64,000 bases of DNA from Lepidurus packardi (Eukaryota; Arthropoda; Branchiopoda; Notostraca; Triopsidae). Where the stretch lies: assembly GCA_023053545.1 (NCBI GenBank), contig JAKZAN010000004.1, positions 1,240,001-1,304,000 of the forward strand, written 5' to 3'. The notes under the pieces are model-generated. The model saw only the letters and a program-made list of their open reading frames with translations. It was not told the DNA's origin and made no database searches. Positions 21,816-34,099 of the stretch are shown one piece after another. Positions within the stretch are counted from its first letter, which is position 1; each line of letters begins with the position of its first letter. A program made the translations under genes and the position numbers.

Positions 21816-23043
21816 ATGGAAAAGCGTTTCAGAGACAGATTTTCTTTTGATTCAGTGAAGTGTGGCTTTAAAGTGAGTTATGGAGGTGAGAGAAAGACAT
21901 TTTCTGTAAAAAGGAATAGCAATATAGTTATTTATTTTGTTAGTATTTGTTGTGTCTTAAGAACAAGAATAATTTTTTAAAAAATGCGCCAAAATTCAGG
22001 AATGGCTTATTTTGGCAGAAGAATGGAGGAGGTTGGAATCGTATTACGAAGGCTTGAGCGCCCAGAAGAGCCAAATCAAGGGCAGATTGGAGGATTTGAT
22101 TATAGCCATGCAAAACCCACCCCCTGAATTTGACACAGGCAACAGGCAGGGTTGGGTTATGAAACATGTGCAAATCACGCAGGCCTTGCACGCCCAGGTG
22201 GGGTTAATTTTTTTTTCTTTCTTTCTTTTTTTTTTTTTTTTTTAAAGAAAGCTGGTATTTCTTCAGTCTACTTTTCAACAGAAGTATTCCTTGCATCGCA
22301 TGCGAATATTGTCAATATTGTTGGTATGTCAAACATGAAAGTATTAGTTATTCTGCATTCCTTTTTAATGGGAAATTTTGGATTCTTCTTTATGAAAAGT
22401 TAATGTATTACATTCAAGATCAAACTGCAAAAAATATTTAAATAAACATAAGAGATTCTTTCTAAAAATTTCGATAAAAATGAAACTATTACAAAAAAAT
22501 TCATAATTTTTTAATAATATTACGTGTAACAATAAAATGGCCCTTTTTACAACATAAAAATGGTGAAAATCCTAATGTCAGGTGTAATGTATATACTTTT
22601 TCAAGGGAGAAAACAAAAAAGTGAAAGAAATTTAATTTAATTGGCTGAACGCTTGACGTCGCGTCAGAGTATTCCATACAGCGACAGACAGGGCTAATCC
22701 GTTTTTTACATAACAAAAAGATTGTCTCATTATTGACAGAAAGTTAACATGGCTCTTTGTAAAACTTGTTATCACTCTTGTAAACTTGTTCTTTAGTTAA
22801 AAGAGAATATAATAATTAAAATAAAAGGCGAGATAAAAATTATATATATCTGACACTATACCTCCACAATTTCCGTCAGTCTAGCCATTTTTCAGAGTAA
22901 TTATTATCCTATTGAGCTTTCTCTCTTTTTTTGGTTATTTTGTTTTTAAATAGGCTGAGGCCCTAGCCACGGAGCAAGAAGAGATTTCGCGTCGCATTGC
23001 GGACATTCAACGTGAAATAGGAGCAGCGTTGCCTTCCTTTTAG
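21816..23043 (+). CDS. Small coiled-coil protein of unknown function, 3 exons, 114 aa
   Basis: I do not recognise this protein. Exons are 21816-21872, 22000-22197 and 22954-23043, with lengths 57, 198 and 90 nt. All junctions are phase 0, with donors GTGAGT and GTGGGG and acceptors TTCAG and AATAG. The start ATG has a good context (GAACAATGG). The protein begins MEKRFRDRFSFDS and is then rich in charged and leucine/isoleucine heptads (LAEEWRRLESYYEGL, ATEQEEISRRIADIQREIG), consistent with alpha-helical coiled coil. Between the helices lies a proline-rich NPPPEFDTGNRQGW linker. It ends at LPSF. No signal peptide or membrane segment is seen. Size and shape suggest a subunit of a multiprotein complex, but that is inference. 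It is convergent with TUBGCP2. A poly-T run lies just inside intron 2. Confidence 0.55.
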
Positions 23044-23935
23044 TCCCGTTTTTGGTTTCGGCGTTTCCTTAACGAAAAACCAATTCATCACACACTAAAA
23101 GTCCATACGTGAATTTTTTACTTTTGTCGACAAAGATCTGTTTCAAGAAGCTCAAAATCCTTGACGAATACATAAAAATCTTTGAAAACTTTGTTTAAAA
23201 TCTAAGAAAGAAGAAAAAATTACTTTTTTTTTTATCTCTAGACCAAATCGGCACTGTACTGAAAAAAAGCGTGAGAAAAATCTCTGGCACCTGACGAAAT
23301 ATTGGGGGAAAACGACGAGGGAAAGACTCAGGTTTTGGGTATTGTATTGTTAATTTATTTTCATGCGAAAGTTTCGGGGTACCTCGTAAATTTCAATTAA
23401 GCCTTCCCTCTCCCCCCCCCCCCCCCCCCCCCATCAGAAGTTGAAAAGAGGTAGTCTTGAAACCCACCTTTTTGCTCGCGACAGTTGCCAAAATTGTGCT
23501 GTGGCTTCTATTCTGTTCTGCGGTATATAGATCGTACATAAATATTCCTTTGAGGGTTCTTAAGTATATGCTTGTCAAAAGTCCCCCCCCCCCCCCAGTA
23601 CCAAAATTTTGGAGAAATACCTTTTTGTGAACCAAAAGAAGAGGCTTTTCCAACTCCCTGACCTGCTTTACCAGGTTTGAAATCAAAAGAATTTCCATGA
23701 TTGACGAGCATACCTCCCACGACTTTTCTTTTTCCTTTTTCTTGAAGGCGCTCCCCCCAAAAAGAGGCAAAATTCTTTCGGAGACAGACACAGAAGGCGC
23801 AAAGAAAAGGCGAGAAATATGTAATTGGGGTTAACAGAATGTTACAGACCTTTCTGATTGAAGTAAATTCAATTGGTTCTTAGACTTAAACAAAAAAAAA
23901 AATAAAAAATAAAAAAAACAATGATGAAAAATGGT
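23044..23935. other. Intergenic region between convergent genes
   Basis: Contains two long poly-C runs (about 23415-23432 and 23583-23596) and A-rich sequence near 23890-23925 on the TUBGCP2 3' side. The frames of 132 and 70 aa on the minus strand arise from reading through the C runs and show no domain. No gene is supported. Confidence 0.5.
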
Positions 23936-26900
23936 TTAACCGGAGAGCGACTCGTACTCTTCATTAGGAGCAAAAACTTCCATCTTTTTGGAATAATAAT
24001 CGTTGAAATTCAACCTGATGGAAAATTTTTAAAAAATACAAATTAAATGCAAATGAAAAATGATTAAAAATGAAAAAAAAAAAAGAAATAGGAATTGGTA
24101 ATGAAATTAAATTAAAAGTATAAAAACTTTACCGGTGCAAGAGGGTGCTCATTTTGGCGTAAGGGTTTTCCCTCAAAGAAGCAATACGGCGAAGCAAGTC
24201 GCCCACTAAGGTCGTGAACTCCAGATCCAAACGAGCAATACGATCCTCCAGACTCATTTCGTTATCTTGATCATGCTAAAAGAATGTAAAGAGAAAAAAG
24301 TGGCTCAAAACTTGAGTAGAATTTGCACAAAATTATTGAATTTCCAATAAAAAATTGGCATGACTTACATAGAACTCGCGTTTGGGTTTCCCCATAATTT
24401 TCTAGATTAAAAATAAGGAAAAAATAAAGAAAAGAAAACAGGCACAATTAATGAAGAATTCTCCTAAAACAAAAAAAGTATCCAATTCTTTTGGAGATAC
24501 AGTGAATTGCCCTAAAAATATTGAAATGAAATATGAAAAGTATGGAAAAAATAAGAGGAAAATGAAAATAATAGTTTGAGACGATAAGGGCGATTTCCTT
24601 TGTCTCAGTACCAAAAACTAGACCTTAGTTACATTCTAAGACAGAAAACGAGATAAAAATAAAAAAAAACCGCTTAAAAAATTATGAATTGCGCTAAATA
24701 ATGTTGATATGAAGTAAAAAAAATATTACAAAACTAAGAAATGCTTAAAAAGTACAAGAAAAATGAAAACTAAAAAAGAATGACGAAAAAAAATTTAGAA
24801 GGTAAATAAAAATTTGCGACGATAAGGCCTATTTCCTATGTTTCCGCATAGAAAACTAGACCTTATTGACATTTTAGGACAGAAAAAAAGAAAAAATGTA
24901 AAATAAGAAATGCTTAAAAATTACGAAATGTGCTAAAGAACATTGATATGAAATACGAAAAATATTACAAAATAAGAAATGCTTAGAAAAGCACGAGAAA
25001 AAACAAAAATTACGAGAAAAATTTAGAAATGTTAATAACAATTTGAGACGATAAGGTCGATTTCCTATGTTTCAGTAGTGAAAACTAGACCTTAGTGACA
25101 TTTTAAGACAAAGAAAAAGAAAAAAAAATTAAAAAAGAGAAAAGAAATGCTTCAAAAATTCGAATTGTGCTAAAGAATATTTATCTAAAATATGAAAAAT
25201 ATTACAAAAACCAAGAAATATGAGAAAAATAAAAAAAAAAGTTAAATAAAAAAAAATTAACTTACGTCCATGCAGTTGGCGAACTGTACACAGGCGTCCA
25301 GGATTTTATTTGTGATGCTCATGAGATCTGTGCGGGTAAACATGGCTTCTGTGAGGCACACGTTGAGGAAGTTCTGGTGGGTAGCAATGACGTCATCCAC
25401 GTTCGCCACGGAGCGCAAGTTAAGAGCCAGTTGGTGCCAATTCGGCTCCAAGACTTCGACCATGGTGTAATACTCGAGGTGTTGCACGAAATGCAACATG
25501 CGGTGACGCAAAGCTAACGCCGCGTTCACCACCAAGGGGGGTTCGTCGTAAGGCCCCAGTCCTACGCGACACAGGCGACGTTCGACCCACTTGGCGTAAA
25601 ACAGGTGGCGAAAAAGCATTTGGTAACAGGCTTGGACTTTCGTGGTCAGAATCAGTGACACGGGCCATTTCACTTGATACGTGAAGCTAAAAGCCTCTAA
25701 ACCTGTAAGTACCGTCCGACTCGTCTTCTGGGATGCCAAACCTATAAAAAACACATTATTTATCAAAAAAATGCACCTTTTTCTCGCTTAGAAAAATGAA
25801 AATCATTGAAAAAAAGAAAAAAATCATAATCCTTAAAAAAATCTGTCTAGACTTATGTTTACGCATGACAAATAGAATGTTGACAAAAAGGTTTTTTTTA
25901 TTTTTTTTTTACCTTTTTCTTGATGAGTTTGGATACTCAGTATGCGCGTAATTTGTGTGGCTACGTCGGTGCTAAGTAAATCGAGGCCCAGATCGTCTTT
26001 ATAGGCATCCGCATTAGCAGTAGAGGTCCTTAACGCCAATTCCAGGAGAGAGATTAACCGCGACGGAACGACGTCATCAGCCACTTTGCAAAGCTCGTCT
26101 TCGCACAAGTCCAGGAACTGGCAGATGAAATCACCCGAATCCAATAAAAAGTAATGTTTGACCGATTTCAAGCGCCCCATCAGATCATATTCGTTCATGA
26201 GAAGCTTCAATAACGCTTGGGAAGAGAACGAGTAGGCAGCATCCAATGCCTCATAGAGATCCGTACATTCCAATGTGTAGGCCAGCCTAGGATCACGTTT
26301 ATCTTCACCGTTACTCGCATGACCTTAAAAATAATCAAAACGAAAACACATTTTTAAACTACGTAAGATAACTTAGATGAAAATAAGAAGGTTATTTCAA
26401 ATACCCTAGAATAAAAATACATAAAATAAAATAATTCAAATATTTTTTTTACCGCATTGGCGAATGACGTTCAAGTATTTGCCTGTTCGCAAAATACGTT
26501 CCACTTGTGTCTCCAGAAATACAGGCAAACGATCCCGGCGAATCGAGTAACGTTTCTCCCAATATCCATCGCTATAATACTGCGGGTCCACGTTTCCGAT
26601 CAATCTTTCATGGTCTTCTACCAAAAACTATTAGGAAAAAAAAAAAGAAAGAATCAAGTTACACCGTCGTCTTAAAATCGTCGACCTCAAGCTTTCCTAT
26701 TTTGAAGGATTTGTGCTAGAAACCTCCCAAACAAAAGCCAAGTTTTTTTTTTTTTCGCTTATTAGATAAAAATTGATTTTCAAATAAAAATTATTGTACC
26801 TCTCCATACGGATCGTGGACGATTCCCTTATAAATCCATTTGGATAACATATCCAGGTAAGGTACGGCTGCCGATTGGACCAAATAGAGCACAATCTGTT

Positions 26901-28716
26901 GATGCTGTGATTCGCCCATTAATTCCAATGCTCTCTGATGCAGCAAACTCAAAACATACGCCCCTGTCGCATGAGCCTATTAAAAATTCCCAATAATTAT
27001 TAATCTACCTTAATTTATTATTACTCATTTTTCAAAATTCCAAAATTATGATTTTTTTTTCTACCTTTTGCAATGCTGTGACTATCGATTGGAGTAGTTC
27101 TAAAGTCCTTATTGTGGGTTGTAGGGCAAACCACATTTTCTGAAGGGTTAATTGGTTCTTCAGGCATAAGGTTTCCAATTGACACAACAAAACCTGTTAA
27201 CAATTGGGCTTTACAAAAATCGCATAAATTTAGGTCTTTTTTAAAAAACGTATTTTGTTACTCAACTCTATAGTCTTTCATCAGCGTTTTTAAGGCGGCA
27301 GCAAGGGCGTGGTTTACGAGTGCAGCTTCGAAATAAGTCCGCGTTTCGATAAAACGTTCGATTTGTGAGTGATGAGCAGCTAAGGGCAGTAACTGCCTGC
27401 ATAGGCCCAACAAAGTCGGCTCTGAAAGACAATAATATAAAAAAATTGCTTAATTCTAAAGAATTTTTAAGTGTTTTCTCCCCTTTTTCTCGCAAAAACT
27501 TCTTTTTTTGTTTCAAAAGCTTACTTTTTTATTATTCTTTTTAATCCTGACTATTTATATCGTACTAATATCGTGACAATTAATATCTCAGAAGAATTGA
27601 AAAAAGCTTATGAAATACTTAAGGCATTTATTACCTGCCGTTTCATCCATAACGAACTGACGCGTTAATTCCCCTTCTAATAAAGGCCGAGCTTTGATGT
27701 AACGACCATTCCAGCCATTGAGGATTGCCAGCATATCTTCGATCAAAAACTGCTCCTGGGAATTGACAGGAATGCTACCTAGAATCCCATATGAACTTGC
27801 GTTAAAAAAATACATAAAAAATAAACAATAACTTTTGGTATCCTACTGATCAGATGGAGAGGTTCAGGGTTCGTATCAGTAGCTCCAGGAAAATCTAAGG
27901 TGAGGTATGGCAATTCTTTGAACCATAAAGGCGTGACGGGAGTGAAGGAAGCGACGACTTGAGTGGTAAGGTGACTAGCTTTGCCAGTTAATGATAACCC
28001 TGGCCTAGTAACGACGTTCAGCTGCTCTTTAATCTGTTTTTTTTTTCAGAAAAGAAAATATAATTAGAATAAGTCAATATTTTAAGAATAGATTTAAGTT
28101 TTTTTACTTCTTGTAGATTGGTTTCTTTTCCCTGAGAAGAACTTGAGCTTGTAGTTGACGCGGTGTCCGAAGCTGTAGCTTTAATTCCCAGTTTTAGCAA
28201 CCGTTGGAGTGGTTTGTGCTCGTGGACTTTCGATAAGAGCAGAATGAAATTGTCCAGGTTCCCCACACTGCGATTCATATTTTTTAAAAAAGATGTATTA
28301 GTTTTTACGTAATTTAGGGGAGAAAATGTTTCTTTATCGTAAATTATGTTCGTAATTTACTTTTTATCCTTGAGCTTCTGGTAGTTTTCAAGGAATGCTG
28401 GAGAACTGGAACTATGGGTAGCTAGATTCCTTAACGCTTCTGAGACCGCAGAATGACCGCCAGGAAGAAAGGTGGGATTCTGAGACCCTGATGAAAGAAA
28501 ACCCATCATTTTCTCTGGCCGGATCACGTTTTTTAGCCTAGCAAGAGTGTTTAGATTAATGCATGGTCAAGTCAGCATGTCATGTATTGATGTCAACAAA
28601 GAATAAATCCGTATTCAATAATGGTCAACAACTCAAAATGAATTCAAAAACTGAAAAACTTACCCTAGTGCGTCGATTAGGTCTCTAACCAAGGAATTAG
28701 CTTTAAATTCTCCCAT
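23936..28716 (-). CDS. TUBGCP2: Gamma-tubulin complex component 2, 14 exons, 832 aa
   Basis: A core subunit of the gamma-tubulin small complex that nucleates microtubules at centrosomes and spindle poles. Exons from the start are 28664-28716, 28361-28537, 28108-28267, 27847-28033, 27635-27778, 27267-27421, 27065-27193, 26800-26976, 26453-26627, 25913-26323, 25266-25741, 24369-24401, 24133-24275 and 23936-24014. They total 2499 nt with phase kept throughout; human GCP2 is 902 aa. GRIP1 and GRIP2 regions are clear: LEKWIYRG-like SKWIYKGIVHDPYGE, KYLNVIRQCG, VKHYFLLDSGDFICQFLD, LLELALRTSTANAD, LTGLEAFSFTYQVKWPVSLI, YQMLFRHLFYAKWVER, LRHRMLHFVQHLEYY and HQNFLNVCL. Exon 12 is a 33-nt microexon. 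The donor of exon 6 is the weak GTTGAG; the stronger GTAACA three bases further would break the frame. Confidence 0.95.
24578..25235. repeat. Three-copy tandem repeat (about 230-238 bp) inside TUBGCP2 intron 11
   Basis: The landmark G(A/C)GACGATAAGG recurs at 24578, 24816 and 25045. Each is followed by CGATTTCCTWTGTYTC, AAAACTAGACCTTA, ACATTYTAAGACA and a long A-rich part ending in AAATATTACAAAA. The copies are about 80% alike. The array makes up most of the 864-bp intron. It is AT-rich and has no coding potential. Confidence 0.75.
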
Positions 28717-30250
28717 GGTTTATTTTAATGGAATTTGGGACGTAATTTGAATCTCCACCGTCACTGGATTTTGATTTCTGTGGCTGTTTTTATTTCGTTT
28801 CCTGACGCTCTCGCCATCTGACGTTTTGTGTGGATACTATTAACCTGGTTCAATATTCGATTTACGAATCGAATGTTATAATTTGAAATGATGAAAGCAG
28901 CTTAAATCAAGTTTCCCCAAATTTATTTCTATTCTAATTCTTGACTTAAAAATAGGTACACATTTCTAGTTGATGGTATAAGAAAGCGTTTATTCGAATA
29001 TATCCTTTATTCCATGCGTCCGGGAAAGTTTGAACTGAGCGGGTTTACATTATGTATTTGTGGGCCAGAAGAGCTGAGGTGATCAGAGTTGCAAAGACGA
29101 TCTGATCCGAGGCAAATTGGGCAGAGTGCCAATTCGCGGAATTGAACAGGTTCGAGAAAGAAAACGAATCATGATTGTGGCACAAAGGGCAAGAAACACA
29201 CGGGGTACCAGAGGTCAAGGGCGCCGGACGCAAAGAGAGTTCCGGCGAGCATGTGTTCCGGAACTTTTTTTTTCGGAACGTTTCGGAAATTCTATATTAG
29301 CATGTCTTAATGTCTGAAAAACAGAGATCTGACTGGAACATTTTCATCAGATAGTGATGTGAACTATAATACGTCAGTAAAACAATAATTACCATTAATG
29401 GTCTTTATGTTTGGAAGGGAATCACGTTGCACCTATATTCGTCACGCTTCTTTGTTTCACAAAGCGTTTGGTTAGTGAATTTCATAGCTTCATTCAATGG
29501 CCCATAGATAGCTTGCCCGGAACTTAATGAACGGCGTAATAAAGTCGTTCCGTTCTCGTTCGTTTATGGGGAAATGCCGTTTCGTGCCCGTTCATTTAAA
29601 AAGAGTGCGTACTATTCCGTTCCGTTCATCTGAACGGAATGGAATGGAACGAACGGAATGATTTTGGATACGTTCCGAAACACTGCTACGTATAGGGGTG
29701 AACCAGAATTGCGAATGTCAACTGCGAACCGGATTTGGTCTGGTGTTATCTTTCTCACAACAGCATTTTATTTAAAAACCTTTCTTACCTATTCTAACGT
29801 AAATCAAAGGAAAAAGCATTGTATCAACGATCTGCAACATAATTCGATCTCCCGACGCCATCTGCATTAGAATATTAATGCCATATTCCTTTCATGATAA
29901 GTTAATTAGGAAATCCAAGTACATACAACATTATTAGCTAACCAGCATTTCATTTTAGGAGAAGATAGGCAGTCCTTTAATTAATTATTAATTTATTAAT
30001 TACAATTCTTTCTCTTTTATAAAAAATTTACAGAAACCAGATATCACTTTTTCATACGATAAATCTGACTTTTCAAAAGTCACCATTACAAAACCAAATA
30101 CTGCGAAAGATGTATCGTAGTTAGAGTTACATAGCACGTGTCATTCTCCCATTGTTTACCTGCATTCGTGTAATTAACACGAGTTTCCCTAACACAATAG
30201 ACCATTAAGGAATCGTATTCTTTTTTTTCTGCTTATTGTCCCCAATGATT
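28717..30250. other. Intergenic region between TUBGCP2 and ENPP (divergent promoters)
   Basis: No gene is supported. Around 29535-29660 there are repeated TTCCGTT/AACGGAA blocks, including a palindromic stretch centred near 29633, reminiscent of the ends of short hAT-type elements, but no complete pair of ends with a target duplication was found. Both genes start at the edges, so the interval must contain their promoters. Confidence 0.45.
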
Positions 30251-30258
30251 TATAAAAG
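30251..30258 (+). promoter_or_regulatory. TATA box of the ENPP gene
   Basis: TATAAAAG lies 89 bp before the proposed start codon at 30340. A TCAGTT initiator-like motif follows at about 30297, so the likely cap site falls between about 30281 and 30300. It was identified by motif and spacing only. Confidence 0.5.
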
Positions 30259-30339
30259 CGTAAAGACTTCCCTTCACAAGACACATTCAACTCAAGTCAG
30301 TTACATGTGGTGGGTTAACTACTTAGCTCATCCTTTAGC

Positions 30340-33300
30340 ATGTATTTAATTCACTGGCGGTACCTACCGTTATTTTTTAAGGTAAAAAAAAATTAAAAAA
30401 ATCCCATCTTCCTAATTGGTCCAAAATGTTTTTTAATAGGTAGTTTTAGTTGTGAGTGATGAGTGCACTTTCCTGAAAAATACACCGACGGCTTGCGCTA
30501 GCTATTGGGGTCGTTCGTCTACGCCACCGCTAGTGGTGCTCTCTTTTGACGGCTTTCGCGCCGATTACATAGAAAAGCACCCTGAATTGTTACCGCGCCT
30601 GCGGCAAATCAGAAACTGTGGGGCTCGTGCACCCTTCATGCAACCCTCCTTCCCTACCAAAACCTTTCCCAACCACTATTCAATAGCCACGGTATGTAAA
30701 ATTTCCATTTTTTTGCTACTCTCACTCCTAAGCCAAGTTAACGTGTGTTTTTACTATGTATTTACTTAGGGCCTGTACCCAGAGTCTCACGGTGTCGTCA
30801 ACAACAACTTCTTCGACCCTATCTTGAAGCGGCCCTTTAGCCTCAGAAGGAATGCTAACGAAGGTTGGCCTTGGTACGGGGAACCGATATGGAACACAGT
30901 TGTTCGCGCTGTAATTTGCCTGTTCTTAATAAAATTTCGTAAAATCCAAAGCTCCATCAGTAACAACAGACCATTTTAAATCGTGCAGGGTAAGAAAAGC
31001 GCGACGATCTTCTGGCCTGGCTCGGGTGCTCCAATTGGAGCTTTTAACGCCACATATACCCTAAAATTTGACCCGAGCTTGACAATGGAAGATCGCATGC
31101 AGCAGATCATTCTTTGGCTTCAACTGCCGGTTGACCAGCGACCCCAGCTTATCGCCGCGTACTTCGAGGAACCGGACGCTACTTCCCACGAAACTGGTGC
31201 AGCAACCCCTCAGGTGAATAAGCAAATCCTTTTATAATAAAAATGTAAGGTTTTCAACTTTCAAATCCTAATTGTTGACTTCTGTTTCAAAAGGTCTGGG
31301 CTCAGGTCAGTCGGGTGGATAAACTATTGGGTACGTTCATAGATGGCGCCACGAGCATCCTAGGCTGTGTTAACCTCATGGTAGTGGCGGACCATGGAAT
31401 GGTGACCATCGACGTCGGTGAGAAGCTCATTAAAGCCCAGGATTATTTTCCTAGCTTCGACGACAAGTACTATGCTACGTATGGGCCGATCGGATACATC
31501 ACTCCTATTCAGGAAGGTACACAACATTATTCCTGTGTATCCAGGAAGAAACACTTTTGTTCATCTTTTTAAAGCTTCTATAAACAATTGACACCATTCT
31601 TTGCAACTTTCTTACAACAAGGAGTCGGAGACGAAGCTAGGTTAGACATCTTAGGCTGCCAGGTTTCCCAAATGCGGTTCATGCCGAAAGATCTCTTGCC
31701 GGAACGTATGCACCACTCTCGTAGCAATCGGATCGCGCCCTTCCTCGCTGAGATCGATTTAGGGTACCGGTTCGTCCTCTCAGGGGAAATTTATAGTCAC
31801 CCTGGCCAACACGGCTGGGATAATCTATACCCCGAGATGCAGGTAAGTAACCTTTAAGACTCCGGTATTCCTTAGCTTATTGAAGCGAAACACTCACAGA
31901 TAGCTTTGATGTTTGTTATTGTTTTGCCTTGGGTAAGAAAGTAAAACAAAGACACATAGCTAACTGCCAAATTTAGGCAGGTCAGGAGCCAGAAATACCT
32001 CTTTTAACAAGCAAAAAGATACTACTAAATGATGGATGCTAACTTAATATTCCAGTTCAAGCTCCCCTATCCCTTAGCTTATTAATGCGCAACAGTAATA
32101 GATGGCGTTCATGTTTGTTATAGTTTTGCCAAAGAATAAGTCTTGTGTAAGGAAGTAAAGAAAGAAAAGGACAGGTAATTGTTGCAAAGTTCTACGCTTG
32201 TTTTGAATCTGAAAGTACAACTTGTCACCGACAACCTTGTAATAAGCCCCTCTTTGTTACCGGGAACTTGTAGGCAACTTTCTCAGCTGTAGGACCTAGT
32301 TTCAAACGCAACATAGTCGCTACTCCCTTCCAGAACGTTCAGTTGTACAACCTGATGTGTGAGGTGCTCAAGATCCCTCCTGCCCCCAGCAACGGTACCT
32401 ATGGCGCTTTAAACTACCTGGTGGAGGACCCGGCCCCACTTATCCCTCTCGCTTCCAAAACTTCCAATATCACCGTGATACCCCGTGACGCTAGCCCTCC
32501 AGTTGATTGGGAAGTCTATTTACGTAGTTACAAATTCTGCAAAAGCCCTGATCAACGCAGAGCTTATCGAGTAAACTTTATTTACAATTTTGATAGCATT
32601 GTCCTTAATTAAGAATGCATCTATTTTCGTAGTTCTTGCAAAAGTACGCGTTTCAAGCTTTACCGCTTGGTGATCCAAACTTCCACGAACCATGGGGACG
32701 CCCGGTGGTAAAAAATGCAGCGTGTAGCAGTCAGCTCACCCTACTTTATAGTCCTCTATACTCCTCTGGTAATATATTTAATAATAAACTTTTTGAAATG
32801 TTTCCAGGGCGAAGAAAGTGATGATTTCGACTTCACCGATTCTTTGCTTTCTTTTATTTCCTTTTTGTTGTACTTTTCAGTTATAAATAGGGTGAATGGG
32901 GGTGTATTGCTCTCTTCGTTCACAATCGGTGGATCTGGATCACAGAGCATTTTACGAGATTTTCCGGACGATTTCTGGTTCCCAAATTTTCAGCTCCTTA
33001 GTTTGAATAACGGCAAAAGCCTTTGCGAGGGTTGGGCTCCAGGCGTCGACTTGGACAACTACAAACTGTATCCCACTTTCCCCCTTGGTGACAAATTTTT
33101 TTTATACTTTTACCCTTTTCCTTTTACAACTTAAGCACAAAATGTTAAGCTTATTTTCATTACCTCCCTTTTTAACATGTATTTCAAACAGAATTCGCCC
33201 AAGGAGACGAAGCTTGGTTAATTAACAACGCCATGGTACTGCCACGAGACCAGTACTTACTCGACGTACTCAAATTGCTTTATAGCAAGATCGGAGCCAT

Positions 33301-33960
33301 CGCGACGATCGAACGACCGGTGAACGTACTGGGTGGAGTTGCTATTACTCCTGATCCCTTCACTTGCCAGTAAATTAATAATTTTGAGTTATAAATCATA
33401 AGACTTTCCTATAAATCCTATTGTCACGGTCATACTCGATTTGCTTGCATTTTTCACACTTCTTAGTAATCTTTGCAGCTAACTTAGCATAGTGCTAAGA
33501 TGACCACTGACCCCATGTACAGGATTACCAACATGAACTCGTTTTTGCTAAGCTCTCTTGTGCTAAGCTTACTTAGCACAGAGCTTCGGTGATTTGATGC
33601 CCTGTCAGATTTAGAAGTAACAATATATTGATATATTTTTTTAGGAGAAATGTGCCTAAGAAGCTAGGCTATGTTGTCACTCAGTGCAAAGTCGCGATGA
33701 AGAATATGACAAATTGCCCTCTATCAGAGTTAGACGCACAAGCTTTCATCCTGCCAACGCATCTGTCAGAGAGTAACCGGTGCATTGCTGCGGAAGATTT
33801 CTTGAAGTACCACGTGGCAACTGTCCGTGACGTGGAGCTCGCCAGTGGATTCGCATTCTTCCCTGATTTGCCCACCAGTGACCGAGCCGAGTTTGTGACT
33901 AGGCTAATCGCTAACTCGAAACTCGTCGTTGATCCTTACCCGTCTTGGTTTGCAAAGTGA
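30340..33960 (+). CDS. Ectonucleotide pyrophosphatase/phosphodiesterase (ENPP1/3-like), 11 exons, 745 aa
   Basis: Hydrolyses extracellular nucleotides to AMP and pyrophosphate at the cell surface or outside the cell. Exons are 30340-30381, 30440-30691, 30770-30910, 30989-31213, 31294-31516, 31622-31842, 32274-32570, 32633-32768, 32881-33087, 33192-33369 and 33645-33960 (2238 nt, phases consistent). The start gives a hydrophobic leader (MYLIHWRYLPLFFKVVLVVS) split by the first intron. All catalytic residues expected for the family are present: metal Asp in SFDGF, nucleophile Thr in PTKTFPNHYS, Asp and His in EEPDATSHETG, Asp-His in ADHGM and His in GQHGWDN. The C-terminal nuclease-like domain follows (EVYNLMC-like LYNLMCEVL, AFILPTHLSES, VRDVELASGFAF). 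The two somatomedin-B domains of vertebrate ENPP1-3 are absent. No second membrane segment is seen, so the product is probably secreted. Confidence 0.92.
31862..32190. repeat. Two GGCTCCCG-family element fragments in ENPP intron 6
   Basis: Two direct copies start near 31865 and 32065 with CCTTAGCTTATT(G/A)A(A/T)GCG. They continue with AGAT(A/G)GC(T/G)TT(G/C)ATGTTTGTTAT and (T/A)GTTTTGCC. The same core occurs at 48338-48480 and in the element at 48619-49004. The terminal inverted repeats are incomplete. Confidence 0.6.
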
Positions 33961-34093
33961 TTTCATATTAACTTCGGCGGATGGCTTACTTCTGTTTTGT
34001 GCATGTTTTCTCTTAGGAAGATACAGATATTTACTCCAGTGAAATTGCTTCCATTGTAAACTTTCGTTTCTAATCTGTTATGTTTTTACTTTC

Positions 34094-34099
34094 AATAAA
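34094..34099 (+). terminator. Poly(A) signal of the ENPP gene
   Basis: AATAAA lies 134 bp past the stop codon at 33958-33960, the first canonical signal downstream. Confidence 0.6.

Noticed and set aside
23393-23791. 132-aa minus-strand frame with a Gly run
   Set aside because: It is created by reading two poly-C tracts as glycine codons.
32769-32880. Extra ENPP exon in the acidic stretch GEESDDFDFTD near 32808
   Set aside because: Joining it to the previous exon gives an immediate stop in the required phase; skipping it (32768 to 32881) keeps the frame and family length.
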